Shown: positions 1-8,946, numbered from the stretch's first letter. The stretch: 64,000 nucleotides of DNA from Streptosporangium sp. NBC_01755 (GCF_035917995.1 NZ_CP109131.1:5704001-5768000), one strand, 5' to 3'. The notes: generated from the letters alone by a model not told the origin. Numbers and translations are program-made.

Positions 1-1059
1 CTGACCGCGCTGGACTACGCGAAGGGAGAGCACGGCCGCTGGTGGTCCGGTGCCGACCGGCGGATCCACGTGCTCGGCAAGGGCGTCCTGCGCTTCCACG
101 CGGTCTACTGGCCGGCGATGCTGCTGTCGGCGGGGGAGTTGCCGCCGACGGACATCCTGGTCCACGACTACCTGACCGTGGACGGCCGGAAGATCAGTAA
201 ATCGGCCCGCTACGGTGTCGCCGGCGGGCAGGGTGCCTCCGCTGCTCCTCGCGGTGTGGGCGTCTCCACCGGAGCCTTCGACGTCCCGGGCGGTTCCGGT
301 GTTCCGGGCGGCCCTGGAGTCTTGGGCGGTTCCGGTGTTCCGGGCGGCCTCGATGTCTCCGGCCACTCCGGTGGCGGCCCCGTGGGAACCGACCTCTCGG
401 CCGTCGACCCGATCGGGCTCGTCGAGGTGTACGGCGTGGACGCGGTCAGGTGGTGGCTGCTGCGCGAGGTGCCCAGGTGCGGCGACGTCGACTTCACCGC
501 GAGGCGGCTCGTCGCCCGCCACGACGGCGAACTGGCCGACGGGCTGGGCAACCTCGTCAACCGGGTGGTCAGCATGGTCCACCGATACCGGGGCGGAATC
601 GTGCCCGAAGAGCGTGAGACGGCTCTGGACGAGGTCAGAGGTCATGCCCGAGGCGCGGTGATCGAGGCTCTGGAGGTGTTCGACTTCCGCGCGGCCACCG
701 CCGCCGTCTACGCGGTCGCCGAGGAGGCCAACCGGTACGTCAACCGCACCGAGCCGTGGCGCCTCGCTCGCGAGGGCTCGCCCCGGCTCGACGAGGTCCT
801 CGGCACCCTCGTCGCCACCTGCAGGGAGCTGGCGGACCTGCTGTCCCCCTTCCTCCCGGACGCCTCGGCGCGGATCGCCGGCCAGTGCAGGGGAGAGCGG
901 CTTGCCGACCCGGTCCCGCTCTTCCCCCGCCACCGCCCCCGGGGTCCCGCCCCGGCTCGAGCCCCCGCCGCAGGAGTTGCGGGAGCCGCGGGAGCCGCGG
1001 GAGCCGCGGGAGTCGCGGGAGTCGCGGGAGTCGCGGGAGTCGCGGGAGTCGCGGGCTAG
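1..1059 (+). CDS. Methionyl-tRNA synthetase-like protein, C-terminal part (5' end outside window)
   Basis: The frame is open from base 1, so the gene starts upstream. The visible part has the end of a class I aminoacyl-tRNA synthetase catalytic domain with a KISKS motif (the KMSKS signature that positions ATP), then an alpha-helical anticodon-binding region (around GLGNLVNRVV and YVNRTEPW), as in MetRS. Two things are odd. A Gly/Pro/Val-rich stretch of about 60 residues sits directly after KISKS, before the conserved region around VDAVRWWLLREV. The protein also ends in an Ala-Gly-Val repeat. Both are encoded by short DNA repeats. It may be the housekeeping enzyme or a second, specialised copy; the missing N-terminus prevents a decision. 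Family assignment is from motifs only. Confidence 0.85.
   Translation: MTALDYAKGEHGRWWSGADRRIHVLGKGVLRFHAVYWPAMLLSAGELPPTDILVHDYLTVDGRKISKSARYGVAGGQGASAAPRGVGVSTGAFDVPGGSGVPGGPGVLGGSGVPGGLDVSGHSGGGPVGTDLSAVDPIGLVEVYGVDAVRWWLLREVPRCGDVDFTARRLVARHDGELADGLGNLVNRVVSMVHRYRGGIVPEERETALDEVRGHARGAVIEALEVFDFRAATAAVYAVAEEANRYVNRTEPWRLAREGSPRLDEVLGTLVATCRELADLLSPFLPDASARIAGQCRGERLADPVPLFPRHRPRGPAPARAPAAGVAGAAGAAGAAGVAGVAGVAGVAGVAG
288..349 (+). repeat. 26-nt direct repeat pair in the synthetase insertion
   Basis: The 26 bases at 288-313 recur identically at 324-349. They encode GGSGVPGG-type sequence inside the insertion after the KISKS motif. The period is 36 nt, so the frame is kept. Confidence 0.85.
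973..1056 (+). repeat. 9-nt tandem repeat (GCGGGAGYC) at the synthetase 3' end
   Basis: About nine to ten copies of a 9-nt unit, GCGGGAGCC then GCGGGAGTC, run up to the stop codon and encode a GAA/GVA tail. The unit length keeps the reading frame. The pattern fits slippage-driven expansion. Confidence 0.9.
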
Positions 1060-1187
1060 CAACGGCCGGGAACGTTCACCCGGCTGAGCGGTCCGCGATC
1101 CACGGATACGGGCCTGGCCGGAGCGGCGGTCACCGCACTGGGGAACGATGCCGAGGCAGAGCACGGGGGCATGTGCTCGCGTGCGGG

Positions 1188-2306
1188 TCAGATCAGACGA
1201 CGGGCTCCCGCTGCCGGAGTCGCCGGGTAGATCTCCGGTGCGGCCCAGCCGCGCTCGGCGTAGGCGCGGGTAACGGATTCCCGCACGGACTCCACCCGCT
1301 CGTCGGTGACCAGTGCGATCGCCGAGCCGCCGAACCCGCCGCCGGTCATCCGAGCTCCCCGGGCACCACCCCTGACCGCCGACTCCACGGCCACGTCCAA
1401 CTCGGCGCAGGACACCTCGAACTGGTCGCGCAGCGACAGGTGGGAGGCGTTCAGCAGGGCGCCGATCTCCCGTACCGCCCCGGCCCGCAGCAGCCCGATC
1501 ACCGCCTCGACCCGGTGGTTCTCGGTCACCACGTGCTGGGTGCGCCTGCGCTCGTCACCGCTCAGCCTGGCGAGGGCGCCACCCAGGTCGGTGACGTCGC
1601 GCAGCGCGTCGACGCCCAGGTGCTTCGCGGCGTTCTCGCAGTCACGGCGGCGGCGGGCGTACTGCCCGTCGGCGAGCTCGTGGTGCACTCCGGTGTTGAT
1701 GATGAGCAACTGGAGGCCGTGGCTCGCCAGGTCGAACGGGATGTTCCTGGTGCCGAGGCTTCGGCAGTCCATGAACAGGGCCTTCCCCTCTTCGCCGAGC
1801 GCCGAGGCCGCCTGGTCCATGATCCCGCACGGTATGCCCACGAAGTCGTTCTCGGCCTTCTGTGCGGCCAGCGCGATCTCCATCTTGGTGAGGCCGAGCC
1901 CGTACAACTCGTTCAGCGCCGTGCCGACGACCACCTCCAGCGCCGCGCTCGACGACAGCCCCGCTCCCTGCGGCACGTCCCCGCCGATCACCACGTCCGC
2001 GCCCCCGACCCGGTGCCCGGCCTCGCGGAGCACCCAGAACATCCCGGCCACGTAGCGGGCCCAGCTCTCGGCCTCGTCGAGCGTCGCGAGCGTGACCGGC
2101 TCGCCCGCCTGCAACGACCGCAGCCGGATCACCCCGTCCTCGCGCGGCGAGGCCGCCGCGGTCACCCCCCACGGCACCGCGAACGGCAGCACGAACCCGT
2201 CGTTGTAGTCGGTATGCTCCCCGATCAGGTTGACCCGCCCCGGCGCGTGCCACACCCCGGCGGGCTCCGTTCCGCACGACTCCCGGAAAGCGTCAATAAC
2301 GCGCAT
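1188..2306 (-). CDS. galK: Galactokinase
   Basis: A GHMP-family kinase that phosphorylates galactose at C1 in the cytoplasm (Leloir pathway). Visible motifs are the galactokinase signature GRVNLIGEHTDYNDG near residues 24-38, the ATP-binding GLSSSAALE loop near 118, and a GGGFGGSAIAL motif near the C-terminus. The product is 372 residues, normal for bacterial GalK. I chose the ATG at 2306 because a GAGGAG ribosome site lies just upstream; a longer upstream start lacks homology. No galT or galE neighbour lies in the window, so this looks like a lone galK, with its promoter between it and the tRNA gene. Confidence 0.95.
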   Translation of the reverse strand: MRVIDAFRESCGTEPAGVWHAPGRVNLIGEHTDYNDGFVLPFAVPWGVTAAASPREDGVIRLRSLQAGEPVTLATLDEAESWARYVAGMFWVLREAGHRVGGADVVIGGDVPQGAGLSSSAALEVVVGTALNELYGLGLTKMEIALAAQKAENDFVGIPCGIMDQAASALGEEGKALFMDCRSLGTRNIPFDLASHGLQLLIINTGVHHELADGQYARRRRDCENAAKHLGVDALRDVTDLGGALARLSGDERRRTQHVVTENHRVEAVIGLLRAGAVREIGALLNASHLSLRDQFEVSCAELDVAVESAVRGGARGARMTGGGFGGSAIALVTDERVESVRESVTRAYAERGWAAPEIYPATPAAGARRLI

Positions 2307-2455
2307 GATCCAACACTCCTCAACAAGGTCCACCGTCAGGGTAGCGAGTCCCCTGGAGCCGGGTTTCGCCAAAGGTCACATCTTGAACCGTCCCGCCTGG
2401 CAAGTGTGCGAACAGCGCCCACGTTTGGTTGAATGCCGCAGTACGGTGTGCACGA

Positions 2456-2529
2456 GGGGCGGTAGCTCAGCTGGTTAGAGCAGGGGACTCATAATCCCTG
2501 GGTCGCGGGTTCGAGTCCCGCCCGCCCTA
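2456..2529 (+). tRNA. tRNA with CAT anticodon (Met elongator; Ile-CAT possible)
   Basis: A cloverleaf can be drawn: acceptor arm 2456-2462 pairs with 2522-2528, the D-arm begins GCTC, the anticodon loop is CTCATAA closed by GGGGA/TCCCT, and the T-arm is GCGGG-TTCGAGT-CCCGC. The discriminator base is A and CCA is not encoded. CAT serves both elongator Met and lysidine-modified Ile2; sequence alone does not settle which. The first acceptor pair is G-U. Downstream lie decayed GntR genes, as in elements that integrate at tRNA 3' ends. Confidence 0.9.
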
Positions 2530-2663
2530 CCCTCGTAGAAAGCCCTGATCAGGCTTCTGACCTGCGGTTTCTATCTTAGATGACCTTGCCGGTCTGCCGG
2601 ACCATCGCCGGTCCGGCTCTGAGATGATCTCCAGGTGGACCATTGCCGGACCATGCGTGTTGA

Positions 2664-2917
2664 TCATGGGGTCTCAGGCCACCGATCCGCAGGCGACGCG
2701 AAGGTGCCCCGCGCCTGAATCGTGAAGACCCACCCCTCCTCACGCAGAAGCGGACGGCCTGGCGGACGGTCTCCCGGGCGACACCGTGCACCTGAACCAT
2801 CCGAGCCTCGCTCGGGATCGGCGTCATCGGCTCCAGCTCTCCGGTGCGGATCTGCTCGCGGGTGATCCGGGCGATCTGGCGGTACTTTGGTTCCGGGTCG
2901 AAGTGATCAACGGCCAT
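2664..2917 (-). pseudogene. GntR-family regulator, frameshifted
   Basis: The N-terminal half reads as a GntR winged helix (YRQIARITREQIRTGEL, then PSEARMVQVHGVARETVRQAV). The frame then breaks near 2747. Inserting one base restores LLREEGWVFTIQARGTF, the normal wing and end of the domain, stopping at 2664. This is a single-base deletion in a short (about 84-residue) GntR protein of the type found on actinomycete plasmids and integrative elements. A sequencing error would give the same picture. A second GntR gene lies directly upstream. Confidence 0.75.
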
Positions 2918-3012
2918 GATCTTGAACGTAGTGGTGGACCTGGTTGACCCCCTCTCGGCTACGTACGCACTCTGTGCGCTGCTGCCGGGTCGCCGGTGAA
3001 CATCCTGCTCCA

Positions 3013-3068
3013 AGTAGTCCAGACGCATGAGAGCCCCGGCGCCGGGGCTCTCATGCGTCTGGACTACT
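3013..3068. terminator. Perfect 28-bp inverted repeat between two GntR genes
   Basis: Bases 3013-3040 and 3041-3068 are exact reverse complements with no loop, centred on GGCGCC. The right arm covers the stop codon of the 3064-3306 gene. The GC-rich core would form a strong hairpin in RNA from either strand. No T-run follows, so a terminator role is inferred. Confidence 0.6.
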
Positions 3069-3306
3069 GGTCGGCCGGTGGAGCCACGAACGTCCCGAGT
3101 CCACGCACTGAGTAGGCGATGCCTTCCTCGCGGAGCCGAGTGAGGATCTTCTGGGCGGTGTTCGGGGCGATCTCGAACTCGCGGACCAGCTCATGCTGCG
3201 ACGGGAGTTGGGTGTCTGCAGGGTAGGTGCCGTCCGCAATGCGCGCTTTCAAGATCTCGGCGATGTCGGTCTCGACGGTGGAGACGCGCTCCTCGATGTA
3301 CGGCAT
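3064..3306 (-). CDS. Short GntR-family winged-helix regulator
   Basis: About 80 residues, little more than a winged helix-turn-helix: AEILKARIADGTYPADTQLPS, HELVREFEIAPNTAQKILTRL, then REEGIAYSVRGLGTFVAPP, the standard GntR pattern. There is no effector domain. Such mini-GntR proteins regulate transfer or replication functions on actinomycete mobile elements. The start at 3306 (MPYIEERV) is preferred; an upstream ATG at 3333 adds nine residues. It is intact, unlike its frameshifted paralogue downstream. Confidence 0.8.
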   Translation of the reverse strand: MPYIEERVSTVETDIAEILKARIADGTYPADTQLPSQHELVREFEIAPNTAQKILTRLREEGIAYSVRGLGTFVAPPADQ

Positions 3307-3338
3307 GGACTCAGGATAGGACGTCGCGGGCAACCCGG

Positions 3339-3998
3339 TCAGTCCTTGTGGCCGAGGAACCGGGCGCCCCAGCGCACGAAGTGTCCCTTGCCGTCGCAGG
3401 CGCGAGCCAGTTCGGCCGCTAGGACGACCACCTCATCCCGAACAGCGTCCCCGCCGAGCTTCTCGCGGGCGATGGTCATCCACTCGGCGAAGTCGCCTCG
3501 GCGGTTGAGGTAGTCGCGGGCGGTCTGTGCGGCGGGCGGGGCCTCCAGGGCCGCGCCTCGGGGACGGAGGACACGGGCGGGGCCTTTCTCGCCTCTGCGG
3601 ACGCGGAAGCTGCCCAAGGCTTCCCGGACGGCGGGCGATGGCGGCCTCGCGCTCCTCGGGGGTCACCGAGGGCTCGTCGGAGGCCGGAGCCTGCTCAGGG
3701 ACGACGGGCGGCGGCTGGGCCTGGCGGGGGCGTAGGCGGCGCGGCGTTCGGCGGCGGCCCGGACTCGGTTGAGGAAGTCGGGGAGGTCGCCGTTTGTGAT
3801 GACGGCGTTGACGAACGGTCCGAGACTGATGACCGGATCTTGCGGATCTCGAAGTCCATCGCACTCCCCGAGCTGGGGTGTTGCGACGACCACTAGAACG
3901 GAAGGTTCGTGGTCGGGGGCGCTTTCGTCGTGTCCGGCTGTCGCTGATCGTTTGCGGCTGACCGTGCCGAATGTGTGCCCAAGCTCGACGAAGATCAT
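3339..3998 (-). pseudogene. Hypothetical element-associated gene with two frameshifts
   Basis: Coding sequence appears to jump frame twice. An N-terminal part (MIFVELGHTFGTVSRKRS through FLNRVRAAAERRAAYAPARP) is followed by a middle part (QPPPVVPEQAPASDEPSV, then TPEEREAAIAR) and a C-terminal part (SFRVRRGEKG through DYLNRRGDFAEWM to ARFLGHKD). One missing base near 3720 and one near 3635 would restore a product of about 220 residues. GAGGGA lies just before the ATG at 3998. I do not recognise the family. With the frameshifted gntR next door it suggests a decaying element or local sequence errors. Confidence 0.55.
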
Positions 3999-4231
3999 CG
4001 ATTCCCTCGCAAGGGGCACCAGGCCGGACCCGGGGCCTGATGCACGTAGGGCAAACCGTGGACGGCTCGGTACGGTCGTTGATCTCGTGACCGGGGGGAA
4101 CAGGTGATCGGTCCCAGAGTCAACTCTCGGTAAAGAAATCAAGGATTGTATGACCTGGTCAACGCACCTATTGACCAAAACTATAAGGATTCAGTAGAAA
4201 GCTCCGTAAACCCGGATGGAGGAGCTCGAAC

Positions 4232-4735
4232 ATGCGAAGTCGACTGGTCGGCGCCCTGGCCGCGGTGGTTCTGGTGCCGACGGTCGTCGCGATCCCAGGG
4301 GCCGCGACCGCCGAGACGGCCGGGGCCCCCACGTGCGCGGCGACGTACAAGGAGATCAACTCCTGGTCCTACTGGGAGAACGGGGCCCGGGTGACCGACA
4401 ACATGGTCAAGATATTGATCAGGAACACCGGCACCTCGACCATCAACGAGTGGCAGTTGACCTGGACGTGGCCGGGCGACCAGAAGGTCACCATCTATCT
4501 GGCCGGCCGGATGGACCAGTCGGGGGCCGATGTGACCGTGGACAGCAACGGGTCGTGGAATCCCGTGAAGCCGAACGCCACGGTCCGGCAGACCTTCATC
4601 CAACGAGGGGCTTCCGCCGTCCCTGTCCCGGTCGTGACCTGTGCCCCCCGTCCGGTAGCACCTCGGGTACGGATTGACCATGTCAGGGAAGGCATGGCGG
4701 TGACGCCCACTCGTACGCCGTCTCCCTGGGCATGA
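4232..4735 (+). CDS. Secreted single-domain CBM2-like carbohydrate-binding protein
   Basis: 167 residues. A Sec signal peptide (MRSRLVGALAAVVLVPTVVA, likely cleaved after the Ala-rich ATAETAGA) leads into a family 2 carbohydrate-binding module. The domain is framed by Cys (TCAATYKEINSW and VPVVTC) and has the typical NTGTSTINEWQLTWTWPGDQ core. No catalytic domain follows, so it may bind cellulose or chitin on its own or act as a surface adhesin. GGAGG sits upstream of the ATG. The C-terminal 35 residues after the last Cys look disordered. Confidence 0.8.
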   Translation: MRSRLVGALAAVVLVPTVVAIPGAATAETAGAPTCAATYKEINSWSYWENGARVTDNMVKILIRNTGTSTINEWQLTWTWPGDQKVTIYLAGRMDQSGADVTVDSNGSWNPVKPNATVRQTFIQRGASAVPVPVVTCAPRPVAPRVRIDHVREGMAVTPTRTPSPWA

Positions 4736-4824
4736 ACCCGCGGCCCACGCACAGGTCGACGGCAACCGCTGTACTCGCCCGCCGGGCGGGGCCGTGCTCA
4801 TCCTCTGAGACGTGCCGGCACGGA

Positions 4825-5574
4825 TCAGGCGACCTTTGAGGAGGGGGCCTTCCAGGTGTTGCACGCGCCCGGCTTCTTCGACGCGTAGCCCTGCTTGAAC
4901 CAGTGGAGACGGTTGGCGGGCTTGCCGTACCAGTTGAACCTGGCGTACTCCTTTGGCGTCTCGGCGGTGAGGAGGGGCTTCCAGTTCTTGGCCGAACGTC
5001 CCAGGCTCTTCATGGAGATTCCACCCAGGCAGTCGGCCTGCAGGTAGTAGCGGTGCATTTGCTCGTCGCCGTCACCTACCTCCTCCCGGCTGGCCGGCAA
5101 CGCCCACCAGGCCTCGCTGATGCCTGTCTGCGCCTGGATGAATCCGGCGTACGCCCGGGTGACCTCGACGAGCATGGCCTGGTCGGACTTGGCGTTGATC
5201 CAGTCGGAACCGAGTTGCACCTGAATGGAGCCGTAACAGGAGGCGGCGAAGGAGCCGGACACCTGCAGGCCGGTGAGGCAGAGACCGTTCTCGACCTTGG
5301 CCTTGATGCTCACCCCGGCCGGGACGAAGTCCTTGATGGTCTTGCGCCAGGCTGAGTTCAGGCAGCCGACGACCTTGGTCAAGTACTTCGTGGTGGAGGC
5401 CTTGGTGGTGCCCTTGGTCACCTTGCAGGAGACCGTGGGAAGGCTGCCCTGCTTGTAGAGCGGGTTGTGGGTCAGCTCGGGAGCCCCGACGATGGGACCG
5501 GCCGATGCGGTGGCCGTACCGGCGAACAACAGGACGAATACCCCAGCGGTGGTCGCCAATGTGCGAATCATCAT
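4825..5574 (-). CDS. Secreted neutral zinc metallopeptidase-like protein lacking the zinc motif
   Basis: 249 residues with a signal peptide (MMIRTLATTAGVFVLLFAGT, AxA at about residue 24). The body matches the YpfJ-like neutral zinc metallopeptidase pattern of actinomycetes: a Tyr-rich start (NPLYKQG), KYLTKVVGCLNSAW, and LQADCLGG near 178-185. The expected HExxH helix has become RAYAG (residues 140-144), although the flanking FIQAQTGI is kept. The Glu expected before LQADC is Tyr. The protein therefore should not bind zinc or cleave peptides. Family placement is from memory of these motifs. Confidence 0.7.
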   Translation of the reverse strand: MMIRTLATTAGVFVLLFAGTATASAGPIVGAPELTHNPLYKQGSLPTVSCKVTKGTTKASTTKYLTKVVGCLNSAWRKTIKDFVPAGVSIKAKVENGLCLTGLQVSGSFAASCYGSIQVQLGSDWINAKSDQAMLVEVTRAYAGFIQAQTGISEAWWALPASREEVGDGDEQMHRYYLQADCLGGISMKSLGRSAKNWKPLLTAETPKEYARFNWYGKPANRLHWFKQGYASKKPGACNTWKAPSSKVA

Positions 5575-5714
5575 GAAACATGATCGTAAGGGCAGGCAGC
5601 AGCTGAGGAGTGTCTCATTGTTTGACTTCCAGTGGGTTCGTTCGGGGGACAAGTGGGGGAACGGCGGAGACCTGGATGGCTACACCAGCGAGCTGCTCAA
5701 GTGCGCCGGCACTG

Positions 5715-8700
5715 TCAGTTCCGGGCCGGAGGAAGCCAACGCTGGACCAGGTGCCGTGGGACGGTGGCATCGACATGCCACAGCTTCCTCGCCCCGTGCC
5801 ACTGGGGGCGTATCCCGGCGGCCTGTAGCGCGTGTTTGAACTCGTCCTTCTTGTCGAAGGGGACCTGTATGTAAAGGCGTCCGTCCAGCACGTCGCCGGT
5901 TCTGACATCGGGAGCCGAATCCGGCTCCGGCGACGTCTGTTTCCAGGTACGGGCAGGACGTTCCATCCGTGCGCGGTCGACGATGTGACGAACCTGCCGA
6001 CAGGAGGACGGGTCGGTGATTCGCATCATCAGGTCGGTGGCGCCGGTGTTGGCGAGGAGGTTGAGCGAGCCGTGCCACAGCACGGTGTCGTCGACGATCA
6101 TGACCTTCTCATGCATGCGCTCGCGTACCGCGACCAGGCAACCGGCGGCCTCAAGGTCTCGTACCAGAGCGCGCCTGCGCGGATCGTCGGCCTGGTCCCG
6201 GGTGTGGACGGTCACCTGCACTCCGTTTTCGATGCGCGGGGTGAGATGCCGCAGCCATCTGCCGACGGGGACCGGGTCCAGGAAGGCGCAGTAGATCTCG
6301 ATGCTGCGCTGAGCTTGTTCGATGTCCCACGCGATGGCGCGGGACACCTCGTCGGCGGGGAAGAACGCAGGCCGGGCCAGCTCGTCCTTGTCCAGCCCGG
6401 CCAGGTCGGCCGCGCAACGGAACGGCACGAGCTCGTCCACCGAGAGCAACCGCGCATGGCGCTCCAGGTGGGCGAGCATCTGTGCGGCCTCACTGCCCGG
6501 ACTGAGGTTGTCGTGCAGGAACAGGGTGTCGGCGACGACGACGAGATGGTCCTGCGCCCGGCTGAGGGCCACGTTGAGTAATCGGCAGGTGGAGGATGAC
6601 AGGCCCGAGCCCTCGTAGAAGTAGCCGAGCCTGTCGCCCGCCCCGGCCACGGTATCGATCACCACAAGAGGGCGCTGGCTGCCCTGGAATCGGTGGACGG
6701 TGTCCACCAGCCCCTCGTAGCTCTCGCCGAACCGATAGGTCAGGCTGTTCCGCAGCGCCTTCACCTGGTCTCTGAACGGAGCGATCACAGCCAGCCGGTC
6801 GGCCGGCCGCTCTCCGGCGGCCAGGTTCGTCCACTTGCGAGCGGGCAGGACCTCGTCGTACTGCAGGCCTCGGACAAGCTCATGAATGACCGCTTCGTGC
6901 ACCGGGTTGGTCTTGTGCCCGTTGCGGCGGCCTTTCGGGTTGGGCAGGCGGCGCGGAGTGGTGTCGACAAGGATCAGCGGGCCGTCGATCAGCGGCGAGT
7001 ACGGGAGACGGCTGCGGTCACCGCGTCCGGTGCGCAAGGGCGCGTCGGGGTAGGCGACGACATTGACCACCTCGCAGATCGACGGGCGCATACGGTACTG
7101 CGTGTCCAGGCAGACCATCCGCCGGTCCTGACGGGCCGAGCCCACCGGGTCCACCAGCCCGGCCGTGGCGAAGACATCGCGGTCCATCCAGAGCACAGCG
7201 TGCTGCCTGTCCTCGGGGGAGGCCTCCCGGTCGCCGGAGGACTTGGTCACGGCGGGTAGCTGCCGGAAGTCACCGGCGACGACGACCCGCCGGGCGGCGA
7301 GTCCGGCGGCGCACCAGGCCGAAGGGGTGTTCACCATCCCGGCCTCGTCGATGACCACCACGTCGATCGAGTCGAGCAACGTGCGGGACTGTACCGCCTT
7401 GGCGACGGTGGCGCCCATGACGCGGCAGTTGCTCCGGACCGCTTCGGTGATCTTCTGCTGTTCCTGCTCCAACGCGCTGAGTTGTCGTTGAAGCCTCTCA
7501 ACGGCGTCTCGAAGAGGACCGGGCGGGGGAACTCTCCGCAGCCGACCGTGCAGCACGGCCAGCTCCGGCTCACGTTTGGCGACCTCGGTGGCACGGTTTC
7601 GCTGTACGGTCAGCGCGGTGTGCAGCTGCTGGTCGAGCGCGGCGACGGCGTTCCGATGCGTCCGGTGCACGCGGCCGAGGTCGTCGAGCTTGGCCTGTTT
7701 CTTCTTGGCGAAGAGCCCGGAAGGGGTGCCGATCTTGTGAATCTGCTGCTCGGTCCTGGCGAGGGCGGCCTGCCCGGCCTGGATCTGCCGGCGCAGGGCG
7801 GCGGCGTGCCGCCCGGCCTCGTCGCGTCGCGCGCTCAGGTCCCGCAGTTCGCCTGAGACGCGCTCGGCCTCGGCGTGGAGTGCGAGGTCCTGACGCGCCG
7901 CGTCCAACAGTTCGCGCGTTTCGGTGATCCTCGCGGTCACGGCGGCGAAAAGTCGTCCGGCTATCCGTCCGGCGTTGATCTGGTCGCCGAACCTGGTGGC
8001 CAGGGAGGCGAGTTCGATGTCTCCGGCGCGCTGCACGAGCCCCGTGTCGAAACCCTCCTCACCGGAGAGCAGGTCACAGATCCGCTCCAGCGCCTGGTCC
8101 ACGGCGACCTTGGTCGGAGCGACGAAGAGCACCCGCATCCCCTGCCGGTAACAGCCCTCGACGATGGAGGCGACGACGTCGGTCTTGCCGGTTCCCGGTG
8201 GTCCCCAGATGAAGGTGAGCTCGCTGTCGAGAGCCTGCTCGATCGCCTGCCGCTGCCGGGGATTGAGTTCGCGTTCGCGATACCCCCGGATGAAACGTTC
8301 CGGGGTGGCACAGCGGTCGACGCGCGGACTTCCCTGACCGAGCATCCAGCCCGCCGTGGTGAGATTGACCAGACCATCGCTCGCACCGGCGGATTCCAGC
8401 CGCTCGGCGAGGGCCTCCATACCCGCCGACTCGTCCTTGCGCAGCTGAGCGTTGTCGGGCCGGCTGCTCAGATCGGCCGCAGTGCGGACCGTGACCTTGC
8501 CGTCGGGCATCCGCACCGCCTCGGCGCTCACCCACAGGTCGCGGGAACGTGAGAGCCGGACGAGTAGTTTTTCCCCGGAGAACGAGTCCTTCCAGCTTCT
8601 GCAGGAGAACAGGTACTCCTGGATCTCCCCGTCGCCTCCGATCCTGCGTCCGGCGGTCAGTGAGACCTTCTCCCCATCGCCGTCGCTGCGGAGTTCGGCG

Positions 8701-8768
8701 GTGATCTCCAGGCGTACGGCCCGTAAGAGATCGTCGACGGGAAAGGGTCTCTGCTGCGTGCCTGTCAT
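5715..8768 (-). CDS. SF1 (UPF1/DNA2-like) helicase fused to a phospholipase D-like domain and DUF5710-like tail
   Basis: 1017 residues. A novel N-terminal region (1-165) leads to an SF1 helicase: Walker A GPPGTGKT at 189-196, a charged coiled-coil insertion at about 270-445, Walker B VVVIDEAGM at 470-478, YRMRPSI, VDTVHRFQGSQ and LNVALSRAQDHL. A PLD-like segment follows with HEKVMIVDD and GSLNLL, one HxK motif. The last 55 residues (LYIQVPFDKKDEFKHAL to ARKLWHV) resemble DUF5710. It probably unwinds nucleic acid and may cut or bind it through the PLD domain. GAGGGAG precedes the ATG. It is last in the TIR/NTPase cassette, 178 bp after the membrane gene. Confidence 0.85.
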   Translation of the reverse strand: MTGTQQRPFPVDDLLRAVRLEITAELRSDGDGEKVSLTAGRRIGGDGEIQEYLFSCRSWKDSFSGEKLLVRLSRSRDLWVSAEAVRMPDGKVTVRTAADLSSRPDNAQLRKDESAGMEALAERLESAGASDGLVNLTTAGWMLGQGSPRVDRCATPERFIRGYRERELNPRQRQAIEQALDSELTFIWGPPGTGKTDVVASIVEGCYRQGMRVLFVAPTKVAVDQALERICDLLSGEEGFDTGLVQRAGDIELASLATRFGDQINAGRIAGRLFAAVTARITETRELLDAARQDLALHAEAERVSGELRDLSARRDEAGRHAAALRRQIQAGQAALARTEQQIHKIGTPSGLFAKKKQAKLDDLGRVHRTHRNAVAALDQQLHTALTVQRNRATEVAKREPELAVLHGRLRRVPPPGPLRDAVERLQRQLSALEQEQQKITEAVRSNCRVMGATVAKAVQSRTLLDSIDVVVIDEAGMVNTPSAWCAAGLAARRVVVAGDFRQLPAVTKSSGDREASPEDRQHAVLWMDRDVFATAGLVDPVGSARQDRRMVCLDTQYRMRPSICEVVNVVAYPDAPLRTGRGDRSRLPYSPLIDGPLILVDTTPRRLPNPKGRRNGHKTNPVHEAVIHELVRGLQYDEVLPARKWTNLAAGERPADRLAVIAPFRDQVKALRNSLTYRFGESYEGLVDTVHRFQGSQRPLVVIDTVAGAGDRLGYFYEGSGLSSSTCRLLNVALSRAQDHLVVVADTLFLHDNLSPGSEAAQMLAHLERHARLLSVDELVPFRCAADLAGLDKDELARPAFFPADEVSRAIAWDIEQAQRSIEIYCAFLDPVPVGRWLRHLTPRIENGVQVTVHTRDQADDPRRRALVRDLEAAGCLVAVRERMHEKVMIVDDTVLWHGSLNLLANTGATDLMMRITDPSSCRQVRHIVDRARMERPARTWKQTSPEPDSAPDVRTGDVLDGRLYIQVPFDKKDEFKHALQAAGIRPQWHGARKLWHVDATVPRHLVQRWLPPARN

Positions 8769-8946
8769 CGCGCTCCCTCTGGGGTAAGGAGATCAGCGTG
8801 CCGGTACAGATCAGAAACGTACCCTTGCTGAGCAGGAGCTGAGGAGTGCCGGCGTCAGTCCGGTAGTGGACAGAAAGACCCGCCATGTCCTCGATCTGCC
8901 TTCAAGAAAGGTATTCGGGATCACCATGGTGAACATCACGACTCGC

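Noticed and set aside
2456..2529. Initiator tRNA-fMet
   Set aside because: The anticodon stem lacks the three G-C pairs expected next to the loop in initiators (it ends G-A / T-C here).
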